Below are positions 28,266-39,053 of a DNA stretch of 64,000 nt, in pieces. The notes beneath the pieces are model-generated. The model did not search any database and was not told the DNA's origin. It worked only from the letters and a program-made list of their open reading frames with translations. Numbering within the stretch: the first letter of the stretch is position 1; the number at the start of each line of letters is the position of its first letter. The stretch is taken from contig NZ_VAHM01000009.1 in the NCBI RefSeq assembly GCF_005796185.1, positions 1 through 64,000 of the forward strand, read 5' to 3'. The position numbers and the translations under genes are program-made. The stretch comes from Pseudarthrobacter sp. NamB4 (GTDB taxonomy: Bacteria; Actinomycetota; Actinomycetes; Actinomycetales; Micrococcaceae).

Positions 28266-30284
28266 GTGGCAAATCCAGCAAGTTACAGGCCCAGGACAGG
28301 TGAAATTCCCACCAACCCCGGCGTCTACCGGTTCCGCGACCAGCACGGCCGGGTCATCTACGTGGGCAAGGCCAAAAGCCTCCGCTCGCGCCTGAACTCC
28401 TACTTCGCCAACCCTGCCGGGCTGCTGCCCAAGACCTACGCCATGGTCTATGCGGCCAGCAGCGTCGAGTGGACCGTGGTGAACAGCGAGCTTGAGTCGC
28501 TGCAGCTGGAATATACGTGGATCAAGGAATTCAAGCCGCGCTTCAACGTGGTGTTCCGGGACGACAAGACCTACCCCTACCTTGCCGTCACCGTGGGCGA
28601 AAAGTATCCCCGGGTCCAGGTGATGCGCGGAGACAAGAAAAAGGGCACCCGCTATTTCGGGCCGTACACCGCCGGTGCCATCCGCGAAACCATGGACACG
28701 CTGCTGCGCGTTTTCCCGGTGCGCAGCTGCAGTGCGGGTGTCTTCAAGCGGGCCGAGGCCAGCGGCCGGCCCTGCCTCCTGGGCTACATCGACAAGTGCT
28801 CCGCCCCCTGTGTCGGCCGAATTTCCCCGGAGGACCACCGGGCCCTCGCCGATGATTTCTGCGCCTTCATGGGCGGCGAAGCCAAGCGCTTCATCTCCAG
28901 GCTGGAGAAACAGATGGCCGAAGCCGTGGCGGAACTGGACTACGAGCGCGCGGCGCGGCTCCGCGACGACATCACCGCCATGCGGAAAGTGTTCGAGCGC
29001 AACGCCGTGGTGCTCGCAGAAGACACGGACGCCGACGTCTTCGCGCTGCACGAAGACGAACTGGAAGCCGCCGTGCAGGTGTTCCACGTCCGTGGCGGGC
29101 GCATCCGCGGCCAGCGCGGCTGGGTGGTGGAAAAGGTGGAGGACTTCACCACCCCGGACCTGGTGGAGCACCTCCTGCAGCAGGTGTACGGCGAGGACGG
29201 AGACAGCCACGGCCGCCTGCCCCGCGAGGTGCTGGTCCCCGTGGCTCCCAGCAACCTGGATGAACTGACCCAGTGGCTCAGCGGGATCCGTGGCGCGAAA
29301 GTCGATGTCCGGGTACCGCAGCGGGGCGACAAGGCAGCCCTGATGTCCACTGTCCGCGAGAACGCCGAGCACGCTTTGAAGCTGCACAAGACGCGGCGGG
29401 CGGGGGACCTCACGGTCAGGTCGCAGGCGCTGCAGGAGCTCCAGGAAGCGCTGGATCTGCCGGTGCCGCTGCTGCGCATCGAGTGCTTCGACGTTTCGCA
29501 CGTCCAGGGCACCAATGTGGTTGCCTCGATGGTGGTGGTGGAGGACGGCCTCCCCAAAAAGTCGGACTACCGGAAGTTTTCGGTGACGGGCCCCGCAGCC
29601 GCGGACGACACCGCTGCCATGCACGACGTCCTGACCCGCCGCTTCCGCCACTACCTGCAGGACAAGTCCGCGCAGGTGGACGAAGCTGCCCTTACCGGTG
29701 AAGCGGCGGGGCCGGAACAGCAACAGGGACAGGTCAAGGAAAGCAGCCTGCTGGACACCACTACACCGGCGCCGCGGGCCAAGTTCGCCTACCCGCCCAA
29801 CCTTGTGGTGGTGGACGGCGGCAAGCCCCAAGTCAACGCTGCCGCCCGCGCCCTTGCCGACCTGGGCATCGACGACGTGTACGTGGTGGGACTGGCCAAA
29901 CGACTGGAGGAAGTGTGGCTGCCGGACAGCGACTTCCCGGTGATCCTCCCCAGGACATCGCAGGGCCTGTATCTCCTGCAACGGATCCGTGACGAGGCCC
30001 ACCGGTTCGCCATCTCCTTCCACCGGCAGAAGCGGGGGAAGGCCATGACAGTCTCCGCCCTCGACGGCGTGCCAGGCCTGGGTGCCTCGAAGCGCAAGGC
30101 GCTCCTGGCGCATTTTGGCTCCGTCAAGAGCGTCAAGGCAGCATCCGCGGAGGAACTCTCCGAAGCGAAGGGGATCGGGCCTGCCCTCGCCAGTGCCATC
30201 GTGAACCACTTCGCTCCTGACGGGCCGGAAGCGGCTGCGGTTCCCGCCATCAACATGACCACCGGAGAAATCATCGAAACTTAA
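28266..30284 (+). CDS. uvrC: Excinuclease ABC subunit UvrC
   Basis: A 672-residue dual-incision nuclease. The N-terminal GIY-YIG domain starts at [26 protein letters not shown] motif lies near residues 205-240 ([26 protein letters not shown]). The RNase H-like endonuclease domain has [11 protein letters not shown] and [14 protein letters not shown]. Two C-terminal helix-hairpin-helix motifs ([16 protein letters not shown] and [12 protein letters not shown]) bind DNA. A Gln-rich insert (EQQQGQ, about 480) interrupts the endonuclease domain and is probably a loop. Confidence 0.98.
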   Translation: MANPASYRPRTGEIPTNPGVYRFRDQHGRVIYVGKAKSLRSRLNSYFANPAGLLPKTYAMVYAASSVEWTVVNSELESLQLEYTWIKEFKPRFNVVFRDDKTYPYLAVTVGEKYPRVQVMRGDKKKGTRYFGPYTAGAIRETMDTLLRVFPVRSCSAGVFKRAEASGRPCLLGYIDKCSAPCVGRISPEDHRALADDFCAFMGGEAKRFISRLEKQMAEAVAELDYERAARLRDDITAMRKVFERNAVVLAEDTDADVFALHEDELEAAVQVFHVRGGRIRGQRGWVVEKVEDFTTPDLVEHLLQQVYGEDGDSHGRLPREVLVPVAPSNLDELTQWLSGIRGAKVDVRVPQRGDKAALMSTVRENAEHALKLHKTRRAGDLTVRSQALQELQEALDLPVPLLRIECFDVSHVQGTNVVASMVVVEDGLPKKSDYRKFSVTGPAAADDTAAMHDVLTRRFRHYLQDKSAQVDEAALTGEAAGPEQQQGQVKESSLLDTTTPAPRAKFAYPPNLVVVDGGKPQVNAAARALADLGIDDVYVVGLAKRLEEVWLPDSDFPVILPRTSQGLYLLQRIRDEAHRFAISFHRQKRGKAMTVSALDGVPGLGASKRKALLAHFGSVKSVKAASAEELSEAKGIGPALASAIVNHFAPDGPEAAAVPAINMTTGEIIET

Positions 30285-30305
30285 CGGTGTCCCGCCAAAC
30301 TTGGC

Positions 30306-30311
30306 TAGGGT
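30306..30311 (+). promoter_or_regulatory. -10 element of the rapZ-yvcK-whiA operon
   Basis: TAGGGT would start transcription near 30318, leaving a leader of about 55 bases before rapZ. Confidence 0.4.
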
Positions 30312-30373
30312 AAAGGAGGGGTTTCCGCCGATGCGGCGGCCCGCGGGACAACAACAGAAACGGGGCGGACCTG

Positions 30374-31297
30374 ATGGCAGACACAACGGCGGAATCCGGA
30401 GCAGGGCAGGACGGCATGCAGCCCGTCAAGCCGCTCGAAGCGGAACTGCTGGTGGTCACCGGGATGTCAGGAGCGGGCCGGAGCACAGCCGCGGACGCGC
30501 TTGAGGACCACGGCTGGTATGTCGTGGAGAACCTGCCGCCCCAGATGCTGGGCACCCTGGCGGAACTGGTATCCCACGCCCCGCAGTCCATTCCCCGGCT
30601 GGCAGTGGTGATTGACGTCCGCAGCAAGGGCCTGTTCGCGGACATCCGCGCCGCCCTGGGAGCCCTGGCCGCCAGTGGAGTCACCTTCCGGGTCCTTTTC
30701 CTCGACGCCAGCGACGACGTCCTGGTCCGGCGGTTCGAACAGGGGCGCCGGCCCCACCCGCTGCAGGGCGGCGGCCGCATCCTCGACGGTATCGCTGCCG
30801 AGCGTGAGCTGCTCCAGGAACTGCGCGACAGCTCCGACGTCGTCCTGGACACCTCCGGCTACAACGTCCACGGCCTCGCCACCGCCATCACTGAGCTCTT
30901 CAGCGAAACCGGGCCGGTGGCCCTGCGGCTGAACATCATGAGCTTCGGTTTCAAGTACGGCCTGCCCGTGGACGCCAACTACGTCGCGGATGTCCGCTTC
31001 ATTCCCAACCCGCACTGGGTGCCCCAGCTGCGCCCGCATACGGGGCTGGACAAGGACGTGAGCGAATACGTCCTGGAAGCCGAGGGCGTCAAGAACTTCG
31101 TTGACCGCTACGTCATGGCGCTGGAGCCGGTCCTGGACGGCTACCGCAGGGAGAACAAGCACTACGCCACTATCGCCGTAGGCTGCACGGGCGGGAAGCA
31201 CCGCTCGGTGGCTGTCGCCGTCGAACTCTCCAAGAAGCTGGCGCAGTTCCCCCGGGTCACGGTGACCACCACGCACCGGGACCTGGGCCGCGAGTAA
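30374..31297 (+). CDS. rapZ: RNase adapter RapZ family nucleotide-binding protein
   Basis: A 307-residue protein of the RapZ/YvcJ family. The P-loop reads GMSGAGRS (residues 30-37), then [21 protein letters not shown] and [11 protein letters not shown]. The C-terminal domain ends with [13 protein letters not shown], the small-RNA or metabolite binding pocket in RapZ. In Escherichia coli RapZ controls glucosamine-6-phosphate synthase through small RNAs; the actinobacterial role is not established. It is first of the conserved trio rapZ-yvcK-whiA; its TAA stop overlaps the next ATG (TAATG). Confidence 0.95.
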   Translation: MADTTAESGAGQDGMQPVKPLEAELLVVTGMSGAGRSTAADALEDHGWYVVENLPPQMLGTLAELVSHAPQSIPRLAVVIDVRSKGLFADIRAALGALAASGVTFRVLFLDASDDVLVRRFEQGRRPHPLQGGGRILDGIAAERELLQELRDSSDVVLDTSGYNVHGLATAITELFSETGPVALRLNIMSFGFKYGLPVDANYVADVRFIPNPHWVPQLRPHTGLDKDVSEYVLEAEGVKNFVDRYVMALEPVLDGYRRENKHYATIAVGCTGGKHRSVAVAVELSKKLAQFPRVTVTTTHRDLGRE

Positions 31298-32313
31298 TGT
31301 CGCTGTTCACCGGGGCGCTGCCGCTGGTTCCGCCTGCAGGCACGGCGGTCAACCAGCAGGATAAAGGGCGGAACGTTGCGGCACTGGGCGGCGGGCACGG
31401 CCTCTCCGCATCCCTTTCGGCGCTGCGCCTGCTCACCACCGAGCTCACCGCCATCGTCACGGTGGCGGACGACGGCGGCTCGTCCGGGCGCCTGCGCGAC
31501 GAGTACGGCGTCCTTCCGCCGGGGGACCTGCGGATGGCCCTCTCTGCCCTGTGCGACGACACCGACTGGGGACGTACCTGGCGCGACGTCATGCAGCACC
31601 GTTTCCGCCCCGGGAAAGGTCCGGGCGGCTCGCTCGACGACCATGCCACCGGCAACCTGCTGATCGTCACCCTGTGGGAGCTGCTCGGCGATGCCGTCGC
31701 CGGACTCCGTTGGGCCGGGGCATTGCTGGGTGCCCGCGGCCAGGTCCTGCCCATGTCCACCGAGCCGTTGACGATCGAAGGCGACGTCCGGGTCACCGCC
31801 CCCGACGGCAGCACCGAACTGCAGACCATCCGCGGGCAGGCGCGCTGTGCCGTGGCCGGCAAACTGGAGCAGGTCCGCCTCCTGCCGGAGGCGGCACCGG
31901 CGTGCGTCGAGGCCCTCACTGCGATTGAGCTGGCCGACTGGGTCATCCTGGGCCCGGGCTCCTGGTACACCTCCGTGCTGCCGCATCTGCTGCTGCCGGA
32001 GATGCGCCAGGCACTCTGCCACACCCCGGCGAAGCGCTGCCTCACCATGAACCTGGCCACGGACACCAAGGAAACCTCCGGGATGACGGCCGCGGACCAC
32101 CTCCATGTCCTGCGGCGCTACGCCCCTGAATTCACGGTGGATGTAGTCCTCGCGGACCCCGCATCAGTTCCCGACCTGCACGAGTTCGAGAAGGCCGCCG
32201 CAATGATCGGCGCCGAGGTGGTCTTGGGTAAAGTAGGGGCGTCGGGCCGCCGACCCGTCCACGACCCCCTGCGTCTGGCCACGGCGTACAACGACATTTT
32301 CGGGAACAGTTAG
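31297..32313 (+). CDS. yvcK: YvcK/CofD-family protein (gluconeogenesis factor)
   Basis: A 338-residue protein. AALGGGHGLSASLSALRLLT is the nucleotide-sugar binding loop, VADDGGSSGRLRDEYGVLPPGDLR is the family signature, and GPGSWYTSVLPHLL lies near residue 218. YvcK proteins bind UDP-sugars and are needed for cell-wall homeostasis on gluconeogenic carbon sources. The gene starts one base inside the rapZ stop codon, so translation is coupled. Confidence 0.94.
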   Translation: MSLFTGALPLVPPAGTAVNQQDKGRNVAALGGGHGLSASLSALRLLTTELTAIVTVADDGGSSGRLRDEYGVLPPGDLRMALSALCDDTDWGRTWRDVMQHRFRPGKGPGGSLDDHATGNLLIVTLWELLGDAVAGLRWAGALLGARGQVLPMSTEPLTIEGDVRVTAPDGSTELQTIRGQARCAVAGKLEQVRLLPEAAPACVEALTAIELADWVILGPGSWYTSVLPHLLLPEMRQALCHTPAKRCLTMNLATDTKETSGMTAADHLHVLRRYAPEFTVDVVLADPASVPDLHEFEKAAAMIGAEVVLGKVGASGRRPVHDPLRLATAYNDIFGNS

Positions 32314-32322
32314 GAAGGTGCC

Positions 32323-33303
32323 ATGGCACTGACAGCATCAGTCAAGGAAGAACTGTCCCGTCTGGACATCAAGAAGTCATCAGTCCGGAAGGCCGAAGTC
32401 TCCGCCATGCTCCGCTTCGCAGGCGGGTTGCACATCATCTCCGGCCGGATCGTCATCGAAGCTGAGGTGGATCTGGCCTCAACTGCCCGCCGGCTCCGTG
32501 CTGCCATCGCGGAAGTCTACGGCCACCAGAGCGAGATCATCGTGGTGTCCGCCGGTGGACTGCGCCGCGCCAGCCGGTACGTGGTCCGCGTCGTACGTGA
32601 CGGCGAGGCGCTGGCCCGGCAAACGGGACTCCTCGACGGCCGCGGCCGCCCGGTGCGGGGGCTCCCATCCGCCGTCGTCAACGGCTCCGCAGCAGATGCC
32701 GAAGCGGTGTGGCGCGGCGCCTTCCTGGCGCACGGCTCGCTGACAGAGCCGGGCCGCTCTTCCTCGCTGGAGGTGACCTGCCCGGGCCCGGAATCGGCGC
32801 TGGCACTGGTGGGCGCCGCACGCCGGCTGGACATTCAGGCGAAGGCGCGCGAAGTGCGGGGAGTGGACCGGGTGGTGATCCGCGACGGCGACACCATCGC
32901 CGCGCTCCTCACCCGCATGGGCGCGCATGACGCGCTGATGGTTTGGGAGGAACGCCGGATGCGCAAGGAAGTCCGGGCCACCGCCAACCGGCTCGCCAAC
33001 TTCGACGACGCCAATTTGCGGCGGTCTGCGCAGGCAGCCGTGGCCGCGGGCGCCCGGGTGGACCGGGCCTTGGAAATACTCGGCGACGACGTTCCGGACC
33101 ACCTGAAGTACGCCGGTGAGCTGCGCGTGGCGCACAAGCAGGCCAGCCTGGACGAACTGGGCCGCCTTGCCGATCCCGTCATGACCAAGGACGCCATCGC
33201 CGGAAGGATCCGCCGGCTGCTGGCCATGGCGGACAAGCGCGCGCTGGACCTGGGCATCCCGGGAACCGACGCCAATGTGACGCCTGAAATGCTGGACGAG
33301 TAA
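32323..33303 (+). CDS. whiA: DNA-binding protein WhiA
   Basis: A 326-residue regulator. The N-terminal part is the degenerate LAGLIDADG-like region ([17 protein letters not shown] ... [26 protein letters not shown]). The C-terminal helix-turn-helix is [26 protein letters not shown]. In Streptomyces, WhiA acts with WhiB on sporulation division genes; non-sporulating actinobacteria retain it for division control. It has a clear GGAAGG before ATG 32323 and is the third gene of the rapZ-yvcK-whiA operon. Confidence 0.97.
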   Translation: MALTASVKEELSRLDIKKSSVRKAEVSAMLRFAGGLHIISGRIVIEAEVDLASTARRLRAAIAEVYGHQSEIIVVSAGGLRRASRYVVRVVRDGEALARQTGLLDGRGRPVRGLPSAVVNGSAADAEAVWRGAFLAHGSLTEPGRSSSLEVTCPGPESALALVGAARRLDIQAKAREVRGVDRVVIRDGDTIAALLTRMGAHDALMVWEERRMRKEVRATANRLANFDDANLRRSAQAAVAAGARVDRALEILGDDVPDHLKYAGELRVAHKQASLDELGRLADPVMTKDAIAGRIRRLLAMADKRALDLGIPGTDANVTPEMLDE

Positions 33304-33311
33304 CAGGCCCA

Positions 33312-33317
33312 TAGAAT
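33312..33317 (+). promoter_or_regulatory. -10 element of sodA
   Basis: TAGAAT would start transcription near 33324, giving a leader of about 80 bases with a small GC hairpin (33329-33347, CCGGG/CCCGG) and a GGAGGA before the gene. Confidence 0.45.
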
Positions 33318-33402
33318 CAAAAAGATTCCGGGTGCCCGACGCCCGGATGCACAATCCGAGAGTTAGCAACCGGACCAAGTGTCCACGATATTGGAGGATT
33401 TT

Positions 33403-34029
33403 GTGACAGAGTACGTACTGCCCGAACTCAGCTACGACTACGCCGCCCTGGAGCCGCACATTTCTGCGCGCATCATGGAGCTGCACCACAGCAAGCACCA
33501 CGCAACCTACGTTGCCGGTGCCAACAACGCCCTCGCCCAGCTGGCCGAGGCGCGTGAGAAGGGCGACTTCGCCAACATCAACCGCCTGTCAAAGGACCTC
33601 GCGTTCCACACCGGCGGGCACGTCAACCACTCCGTGTTCTGGAACAACCTTTCTCCGGACGGCGGCGACAAGCCCGAAGGCGAGCTGGCAGCGGCCATCG
33701 ATGACGCCTTCGGTTCCTTCGACGCCTTCCGAGCCCAGTTCTCCGCGGCCGCCCTCGGCCTGCAGGGTTCGGGCTGGGGCTTCCTTGCCTACGAGCCCAT
33801 CGGTGGGAACCTGGTCATCGAACAGCTGTACGACCAGCAGGGCAACACCGCGCTGGGCACCACTCCGCTGCTGATGCTGGACATGTGGGAGCACGCCTTC
33901 TACCTGGACTACGTCAACGTCAAGGCCGACTACGTCAAGGCATTCTGGAACATCGTGAACTGGGCCGACGTCGCCCAGCGTTTCGAGGCTGCCCGCACCA
34001 ACGCCACCGGACTCATCACTCTCCCTTAG
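33403..34029 (+). CDS. sodA: Superoxide dismutase, Mn/Fe type
   Basis: A 208-residue dismutase that converts superoxide to peroxide and oxygen. The N-terminal domain has [22 protein letters not shown] with the first two metal-ligand histidines, then [13 protein letters not shown]. The C-terminal domain carries [12 protein letters not shown], giving the Asp and His ligands. GSGWGFL and the overall pattern are those of the Mn/cambialistic form. I chose GTG 33403 because GGAGGA lies four bases upstream and the protein then begins [18 protein letters not shown], as in the family; GTG 33379 is the longer alternative. Confidence 0.97.
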   Translation: MTEYVLPELSYDYAALEPHISARIMELHHSKHHATYVAGANNALAQLAEAREKGDFANINRLSKDLAFHTGGHVNHSVFWNNLSPDGGDKPEGELAAAIDDAFGSFDAFRAQFSAAALGLQGSGWGFLAYEPIGGNLVIEQLYDQQGNTALGTTPLLMLDMWEHAFYLDYVNVKADYVKAFWNIVNWADVAQRFEAARTNATGLITLP

Positions 34030-34094
34030 TGACCCCCGCTACAGGCACCTGTAACAAACTTCACATTCGGACTTAAACCGGTCGCGATGTGGAC

Positions 34095-34124
34095 GGTCCG
34101 CCCCCGCACTTGCGGGGGCGGACC
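34095..34124 (+). terminator. Strong hairpin after sodA
   Basis: A 13- to 14-bp perfect inverted repeat (34095-34108 with 34111-34124) follows sodA by 65 bases. There is no clear T tract, but it sits where a terminator is expected. It also lies immediately upstream of the gap -10 element. Confidence 0.65.
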
Positions 34125-34134
34125 AAGTTAAACG

Positions 34135-34140
34135 TAAGAT
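34135..34140 (+). promoter_or_regulatory. -10 element of the gap-pgk-tpiA-secG operon
   Basis: TAAGAT would start transcription near 34147, giving a leader of about 145 bases. No convincing -35 was seen; the terminator hairpin occupies that position. Confidence 0.45.
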
Positions 34141-34173
34141 AGGTCACGGAAGGCGGTTAGCCTTCAGCAATGA

Positions 34174-35301
<1,128 letters not shown>

Positions 35302-35311
35302 GGTTAGACAC

Positions 35312-36538
35312 ATGACATCTCACACCCTCAACGAACTGATCGCTGAAGGTGTCCGCGGGCGGTACATTCTGGTTCGAAGTGACCTGAATGTGCCGCTCGA
35401 CGGCTCTACAGTCACTGACGACGGCCGCATCAAGGCCTCCCTTCCAGTGCTGTCAAAGCTCACGGACGCCGGTGCCCGCGTGCTGGTAACAGCCCATCTC
35501 GGACGCCCCAAGGGCGCCCCCGAGGACAAGTACTCCCTCCGGCCCGCGGTTGACCGCCTGGCCGAACTGGCTGGCTTCAAGGTTTCCCTGGCCGGGGATA
35601 CCGTAGGCAGCGCAGCGAAGGAAGCCGCAGCCGCACTTCAGGACGGCGAAGTGCTCGTGTTGGAAAACGTCCGCTTCGATGCCCGCGAAACCAGCAAGGA
35701 CGACGCCGAGCGCGGCGCCTTTGCTGATGAGCTCGTGGCCCTGACCGGTGACAACGGCGCCTACGTTGATGACGCCTTCGGCGCCGTCCACCGCAAGCAC
35801 GCCAGTGTTTACGACGTCGCCACCCGGCTGCCGTCCTACCAGGGCGACCTGGTGCACACCGAGGTGGAAGTGCTCCGCAAGCTCACCACTGACACACAGC
35901 GTCCCTACGTGGTGGTGCTGGGCGGTTCCAAGGTCTCGGACAAGCTCGCAGTCATCGAGAACCTGATGGGCAAGGCCGACACCATCCTGGTGGGCGGCGG
36001 CATGCTGTTCACTTTCCTCGCAGCAGCGGGACACAAGGTTGCGTCCAGCCTGCTCGAGGAGGACCAGATCCCCGTGGTCCAGGACTACCTCAAGCGCGCC
36101 GCAGACGCCGGCACCGAGTTCGTCGTCCCCACGGACGTGGTGGTGGCCGAGAAGTTCGCCGCCGACGCCGCCCACGAGACTGTTGCGGCAGAGGCCATCG
36201 AGGGCAGCAGCTTCGGCGCCAAGGGCATCGGCCTGGACATCGGGCCTGAATCCGCAGCCGCCTTCGCTGACAGGATCAAGGGTGCCAAAACCGTCTTCTG
36301 GAACGGTCCGATGGGGGTCTTCGAATTCGAAGCCTTCTCCGCCGGCACCCGCGCCATTGCCCAGGCCCTCACCGAAACCGACGCGTTCACGGTCGTGGGC
36401 GGCGGGGACTCCGCTGCCGCCGTGCGCACGCTCGGCTTCGCTGATGACCAGTTCGGACACATTTCCACCGGCGGCGGTGCCAGCCTGGAATACCTTGAAG
36501 GCAAGGAACTTCCGGGGCTCAGCGTCCTCGACCGCTAG
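35312..36538 (+). CDS. pgk: Phosphoglycerate kinase
   Basis: A 408-residue kinase that transfers phosphate from 1,3-bisphosphoglycerate to ADP. N-domain motifs are [12 protein letters not shown] and TAHLGRPKG; the nucleotide side has [22 protein letters not shown] and VGGGDSAAA. It starts at ATG 35312, ten bases after the gap stop. Two hairpins separate it from tpiA. Confidence 0.98.
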   Translation: MTSHTLNELIAEGVRGRYILVRSDLNVPLDGSTVTDDGRIKASLPVLSKLTDAGARVLVTAHLGRPKGAPEDKYSLRPAVDRLAELAGFKVSLAGDTVGSAAKEAAAALQDGEVLVLENVRFDARETSKDDAERGAFADELVALTGDNGAYVDDAFGAVHRKHASVYDVATRLPSYQGDLVHTEVEVLRKLTTDTQRPYVVVLGGSKVSDKLAVIENLMGKADTILVGGGMLFTFLAAAGHKVASSLLEEDQIPVVQDYLKRAADAGTEFVVPTDVVVAEKFAADAAHETVAAEAIEGSSFGAKGIGLDIGPESAAAFADRIKGAKTVFWNGPMGVFEFEAFSAGTRAIAQALTETDAFTVVGGGDSAAAVRTLGFADDQFGHISTGGGASLEYLEGKELPGLSVLDR

Positions 36539-36545
36539 GAACAGT

Positions 36546-36615
36546 GTCCGGTAGCCGTACCGGACTGCCTTCCAGTCCCCGGGGCCGGCAGGCTGCGTCC
36601 GCAGCCTGCCGGCCC
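36546..36615 (+). other. Tandem hairpins between pgk and tpiA
   Basis: Hairpin 1 is an 8-bp stem (36546-36553 with 36558-36565). Hairpin 2 is a 15-bp perfect stem with a GTCC loop (36582-36596 with 36601-36615). Neither is followed by a T tract. GGACT (36562-36566), partly inside the 3' arm of hairpin 1, can instead pair with AGTCC (36574-36578), so alternative folds exist. They could be a processing or stability element, or an attenuator that lowers tpiA-secG expression. Confidence 0.6.
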
Positions 36616-36647
36616 AACACTTATCAAGAACCTTTTTTGGAGAATAT

Positions 36648-37463
36648 GTGACTACGTCAACGAACGGCGCTTTCGACCGCAAGCCCTTCATCGCGGGCAA
36701 CTGGAAAATGAACATGGACCACGTGCAGGGCATCACCCTCCTGCAGAAGCTCGCCTGGACCCTTTCGGATGCCAAGCACGACTACAGCCGGGTTGAAGTG
36801 GCAGTCTTCCCGCCGTTCACCGACCTCCGCGGTGTGCAGACTCTGGTGCAGGGTGACGACCTGGACATTGCCTACGGCGGGCAGGACCTGTCCCAGTTCG
36901 ACTCCGGAGCCTATACCGGCGACATCTCGGGCCAGTTCCTGAGCAAGCTGGGCTGCAAGTACGTCCTGGTGGGCCACAGCGAACGCCGCACCATCCACAG
37001 CGAATCCGACGACGTCCTGAACGCTAAAGTCAAGGCAGCCTTCAAGCACGGCCTCGTTCCCGTACTCTGCGTCGGCGAAGGACTCGAGATCCGCCAGGCC
37101 GGCACGCACGTCAACCACACACTGGAGCAGCTGCGCGCCGGTGTCGCTGGCCTTACCCCGGACCAGGCGGCGGAGCTCGTGGTGGCCTACGAGCCGGTCT
37201 GGGCCATTGGCACCGGCGAGGTTGCCGGGCCGGAGGACGCCCAGGAGATGTGCGCCGCCATCCGCGCAGAGCTCGAGTCCCTGTTCGGCCCGGAGACGGC
37301 TGCGAAGACCCGCCTGCTCTACGGCGGTTCGGTAAAGGCCAACAACGCCGCCGCCATCCTCAAGGAACGCGACGTGGACGGCCTGCTGGTGGGTGGCGCA
37401 AGCCTCGATCCGGCCGAGTTTGCTAATATTGTCAGGTTCGAGAGTCACCTGGTGGCGGACTAG
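36648..37463 (+). CDS. tpiA: Triosephosphate isomerase
   Basis: A 271-residue isomerase of dihydroxyacetone phosphate and glyceraldehyde-3-phosphate. Active-site Lys is in AGNWKMN, the catalytic His in LVGHSERR, and the catalytic Glu in [23 protein letters not shown] and [11 protein letters not shown] bind phosphate. GTG 36648 follows a TTGGAG Shine-Dalgarno sequence. A ten-residue Ser/Thr/Asn-rich N-terminal tail precedes the fold. Confidence 0.98.
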   Translation: MTTSTNGAFDRKPFIAGNWKMNMDHVQGITLLQKLAWTLSDAKHDYSRVEVAVFPPFTDLRGVQTLVQGDDLDIAYGGQDLSQFDSGAYTGDISGQFLSKLGCKYVLVGHSERRTIHSESDDVLNAKVKAAFKHGLVPVLCVGEGLEIRQAGTHVNHTLEQLRAGVAGLTPDQAAELVVAYEPVWAIGTGEVAGPEDAQEMCAAIRAELESLFGPETAAKTRLLYGGSVKANNAAAILKERDVDGLLVGGASLDPAEFANIVRFESHLVAD

Positions 37464-37513
37464 TCCGTCCCACTGCGCACACTCCCGCAAATCCAACTTC
37501 CTGAAAGGCCGTC

Positions 37514-37771
37514 GTGGACGTTCTTCATGTCATTCTGCAGATCCTCCTGGGCATCACCAGCCTCCTGCTGACACTGCTCATCCTCCTTCACAAGGGACGG
37601 GGCGGCGGACTGTCCGACATGTTCGGCGGCGGCATGAGTTCCGGCCTGAGCTCCTCGGGCGTGGCCGAACGCAACCTCAACCGGTTCACCGTGATCCTCG
37701 GCGTCACATGGGGCGTCGTGATCATCGCCCTCGGGCTGATCATGCGGTTCACCGCCGGTGGAGATTCCTGA
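37514..37771 (+). CDS. secG: Protein translocase subunit SecG
   Basis: An 85-residue membrane protein with two transmembrane helices (about residues 3-24 and 57-76) and the conserved loop LLHKGRGGGLSDMFGG between them. It stabilises the SecYEG channel. The start is GTG 37514 after GAAAGG. It closes the gap-pgk-tpiA-secG cluster, an arrangement common in actinobacteria. Confidence 0.96.
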   Translation: MDVLHVILQILLGITSLLLTLLILLHKGRGGGLSDMFGGGMSSGLSSSGVAERNLNRFTVILGVTWGVVIIALGLIMRFTAGGDS

Positions 37772-37834
37772 GCCGGTCACACGGATAACAGAAACTGCCG
37801 CGGTGACACTCCCGGCGGGCAGGTCTGCCAACTA

Positions 37835-37872
37835 AACTGTGGCTGTCGGTTCCCGACAGCCACAGTTCTGTT
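37835..37872 (+). terminator. 15-bp hairpin between secG and rbpA
   Basis: A perfect 15-bp stem (37835-37849 with 37853-37867), a three-base loop and a following CTGTTTTA form a good intrinsic terminator for the glycolytic operon. A TAAACT hexamer (37833-37838) overlaps its left edge and could be the rbpA -10, in which case much of the hairpin would be in the rbpA leader. Confidence 0.75.
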
Positions 37873-37892
37873 TTAACCAGGCAGGAGTCCCG

Positions 37893-38282
37893 ATGATTCA
37901 TCCGGCATCCGGCTTCCGCGGCACCCGCGCGGGAGTCACGGAAGGAACGGGTTTCAGCTTCGAGTCAGAGGACCACGCACAGGCCGTACCGCGCATCCAG
38001 GTCTCGTACTGGTGCGCAAAAGGCCATGAAACCAGGCCGGTGTTCCTCAAGATCCCGGAGGACCAGATTCCGCTCGTCTGGGATTGCCGGCGGTGTGGCG
38101 CCCCGGCCTCCCGGGACGGACACGCAGCAGCGGCGGACGTCATGGACGAAGGCTTCAAAAGCCACCTCGAGTACGTTAAAGAACGGCGCTCCGGCCAGGA
38201 CGCCGAAGACGTGCTGGCCGGAGCGCTGGCAAAGCTACGCGCCCGCGGCGTCCTTCCGGACGAGCTGATGCGGGACACGTGA
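37893..38282 (+). CDS. rbpA: RNA polymerase-binding protein RbpA
   Basis: A 129-residue actinobacterial transcription factor that binds RNA polymerase and the principal sigma factor and stabilises open complexes. The core has PRIQVSYWCAKGHETRPVF and WDCRRCG, whose Cys/His pattern resembles a zinc ribbon. The C-terminal sigma-interaction region is KSHLEYVKERRSGQDAEDVL. ATG 37893 is preceded by GGAG at five bases; GTG 37839 would lie inside the hairpin. The last 48 bases overlap the convergent pgl gene. Confidence 0.95.
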   Translation: MIHPASGFRGTRAGVTEGTGFSFESEDHAQAVPRIQVSYWCAKGHETRPVFLKIPEDQIPLVWDCRRCGAPASRDGHAAAADVMDEGFKSHLEYVKERRSGQDAEDVLAGALAKLRARGVLPDELMRDT

Positions 38283-39053
38283 CGCAGCGTTCTCGTCGAT
38301 AAGCCACAGCGTCCGCGATGTTCCCCGCGGCCCTGCAGCCGGCACCTGGACCGGGTTGGCGCCGGCGAGGGCAAGTCCCACAGCGCCGGCCTTGTCCTCT
38401 CCCGCCACGACCATCCAGACCTCTGAGGCCGTGTTGATGGCGGGCAGGGTCAGGGATACCCGCAGCGGTGGCGGTTTGGGGGAGTTGCGGACTCCCACCA
38501 CCGTCAGCTGCTTTTCGCGGATCCCGGCCTGCTCAGGGAACAGCGATGCAACATGCGCGTCCGGTCCAACCCCCAGCAGGACAACGTCAAGCCGGGGGAG
38601 CACAGCAGGCTCATCGGGCCGGTCGTCGGACATGTCCGCCGCGTGTTCGGCTGCAGCGGCCTCCCGAAGCCGGCGGGCATAGTCCTCCGCGGCTTCTTCC
38701 GGGCTGCCGAAGTCGTCCGCCGACCCGGGGATGTGGACCCGCTCGGGGTCAACCGGAATATGGGACAGCAGTGCATCGAAGGCCTGCTTCGTGTTCCGGT
38801 CCGGATCGTCAGAGGGGACGAACCTTTCATCCCCCCACCAGAAGTTCACCTTGGACCAGTCGACGGCGGGTGCCGCCGGAGAGTCAGCAACAGCCTTGAG
38901 CGTGCCGATGCCCACCGTACCGCCCGTCAGGACCACGGTGGCTTCGCCATGCTTGTCCTGGACATCAACAAGCTTGGTAATGAGGCGGGCCGCGATGGCC
39001 GCCATCAGCACGGACGAATCAGGATGGATGCTTACTCTTGGCTCAACGCTCAC
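38235..39053 (-). CDS. pgl: 6-phosphogluconolactonase
   Basis: A 272-residue lactonase of the NagB-like fold (DevB type) that opens 6-phosphogluconolactone. VVLTGGTVGIGTLKA, VNFWWGDERFVPSDDPDRNTKQA and LDVVLLGVGPDAHVASLFP are the family blocks. It is the last gene of the tkt-tal-pgi-zwf-opcA-pgl operon. The GTG start at 39053 overlaps the end of opcA by 11 bases. Its 3' end overlaps rbpA, coding on the other strand, by 48 bases. Confidence 0.95.
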   Translation of the reverse strand: MSVEPRVSIHPDSSVLMAAIAARLITKLVDVQDKHGEATVVLTGGTVGIGTLKAVADSPAAPAVDWSKVNFWWGDERFVPSDDPDRNTKQAFDALLSHIPVDPERVHIPGSADDFGSPEEAAEDYARRLREAAAAEHAADMSDDRPDEPAVLPRLDVVLLGVGPDAHVASLFPEQAGIREKQLTVVGVRNSPKPPPLRVSLTLPAINTASEVWMVVAGEDKAGAVGLALAGANPVQVPAAGPRGTSRTLWLIDENAASRVPHQLVRKDAAGA

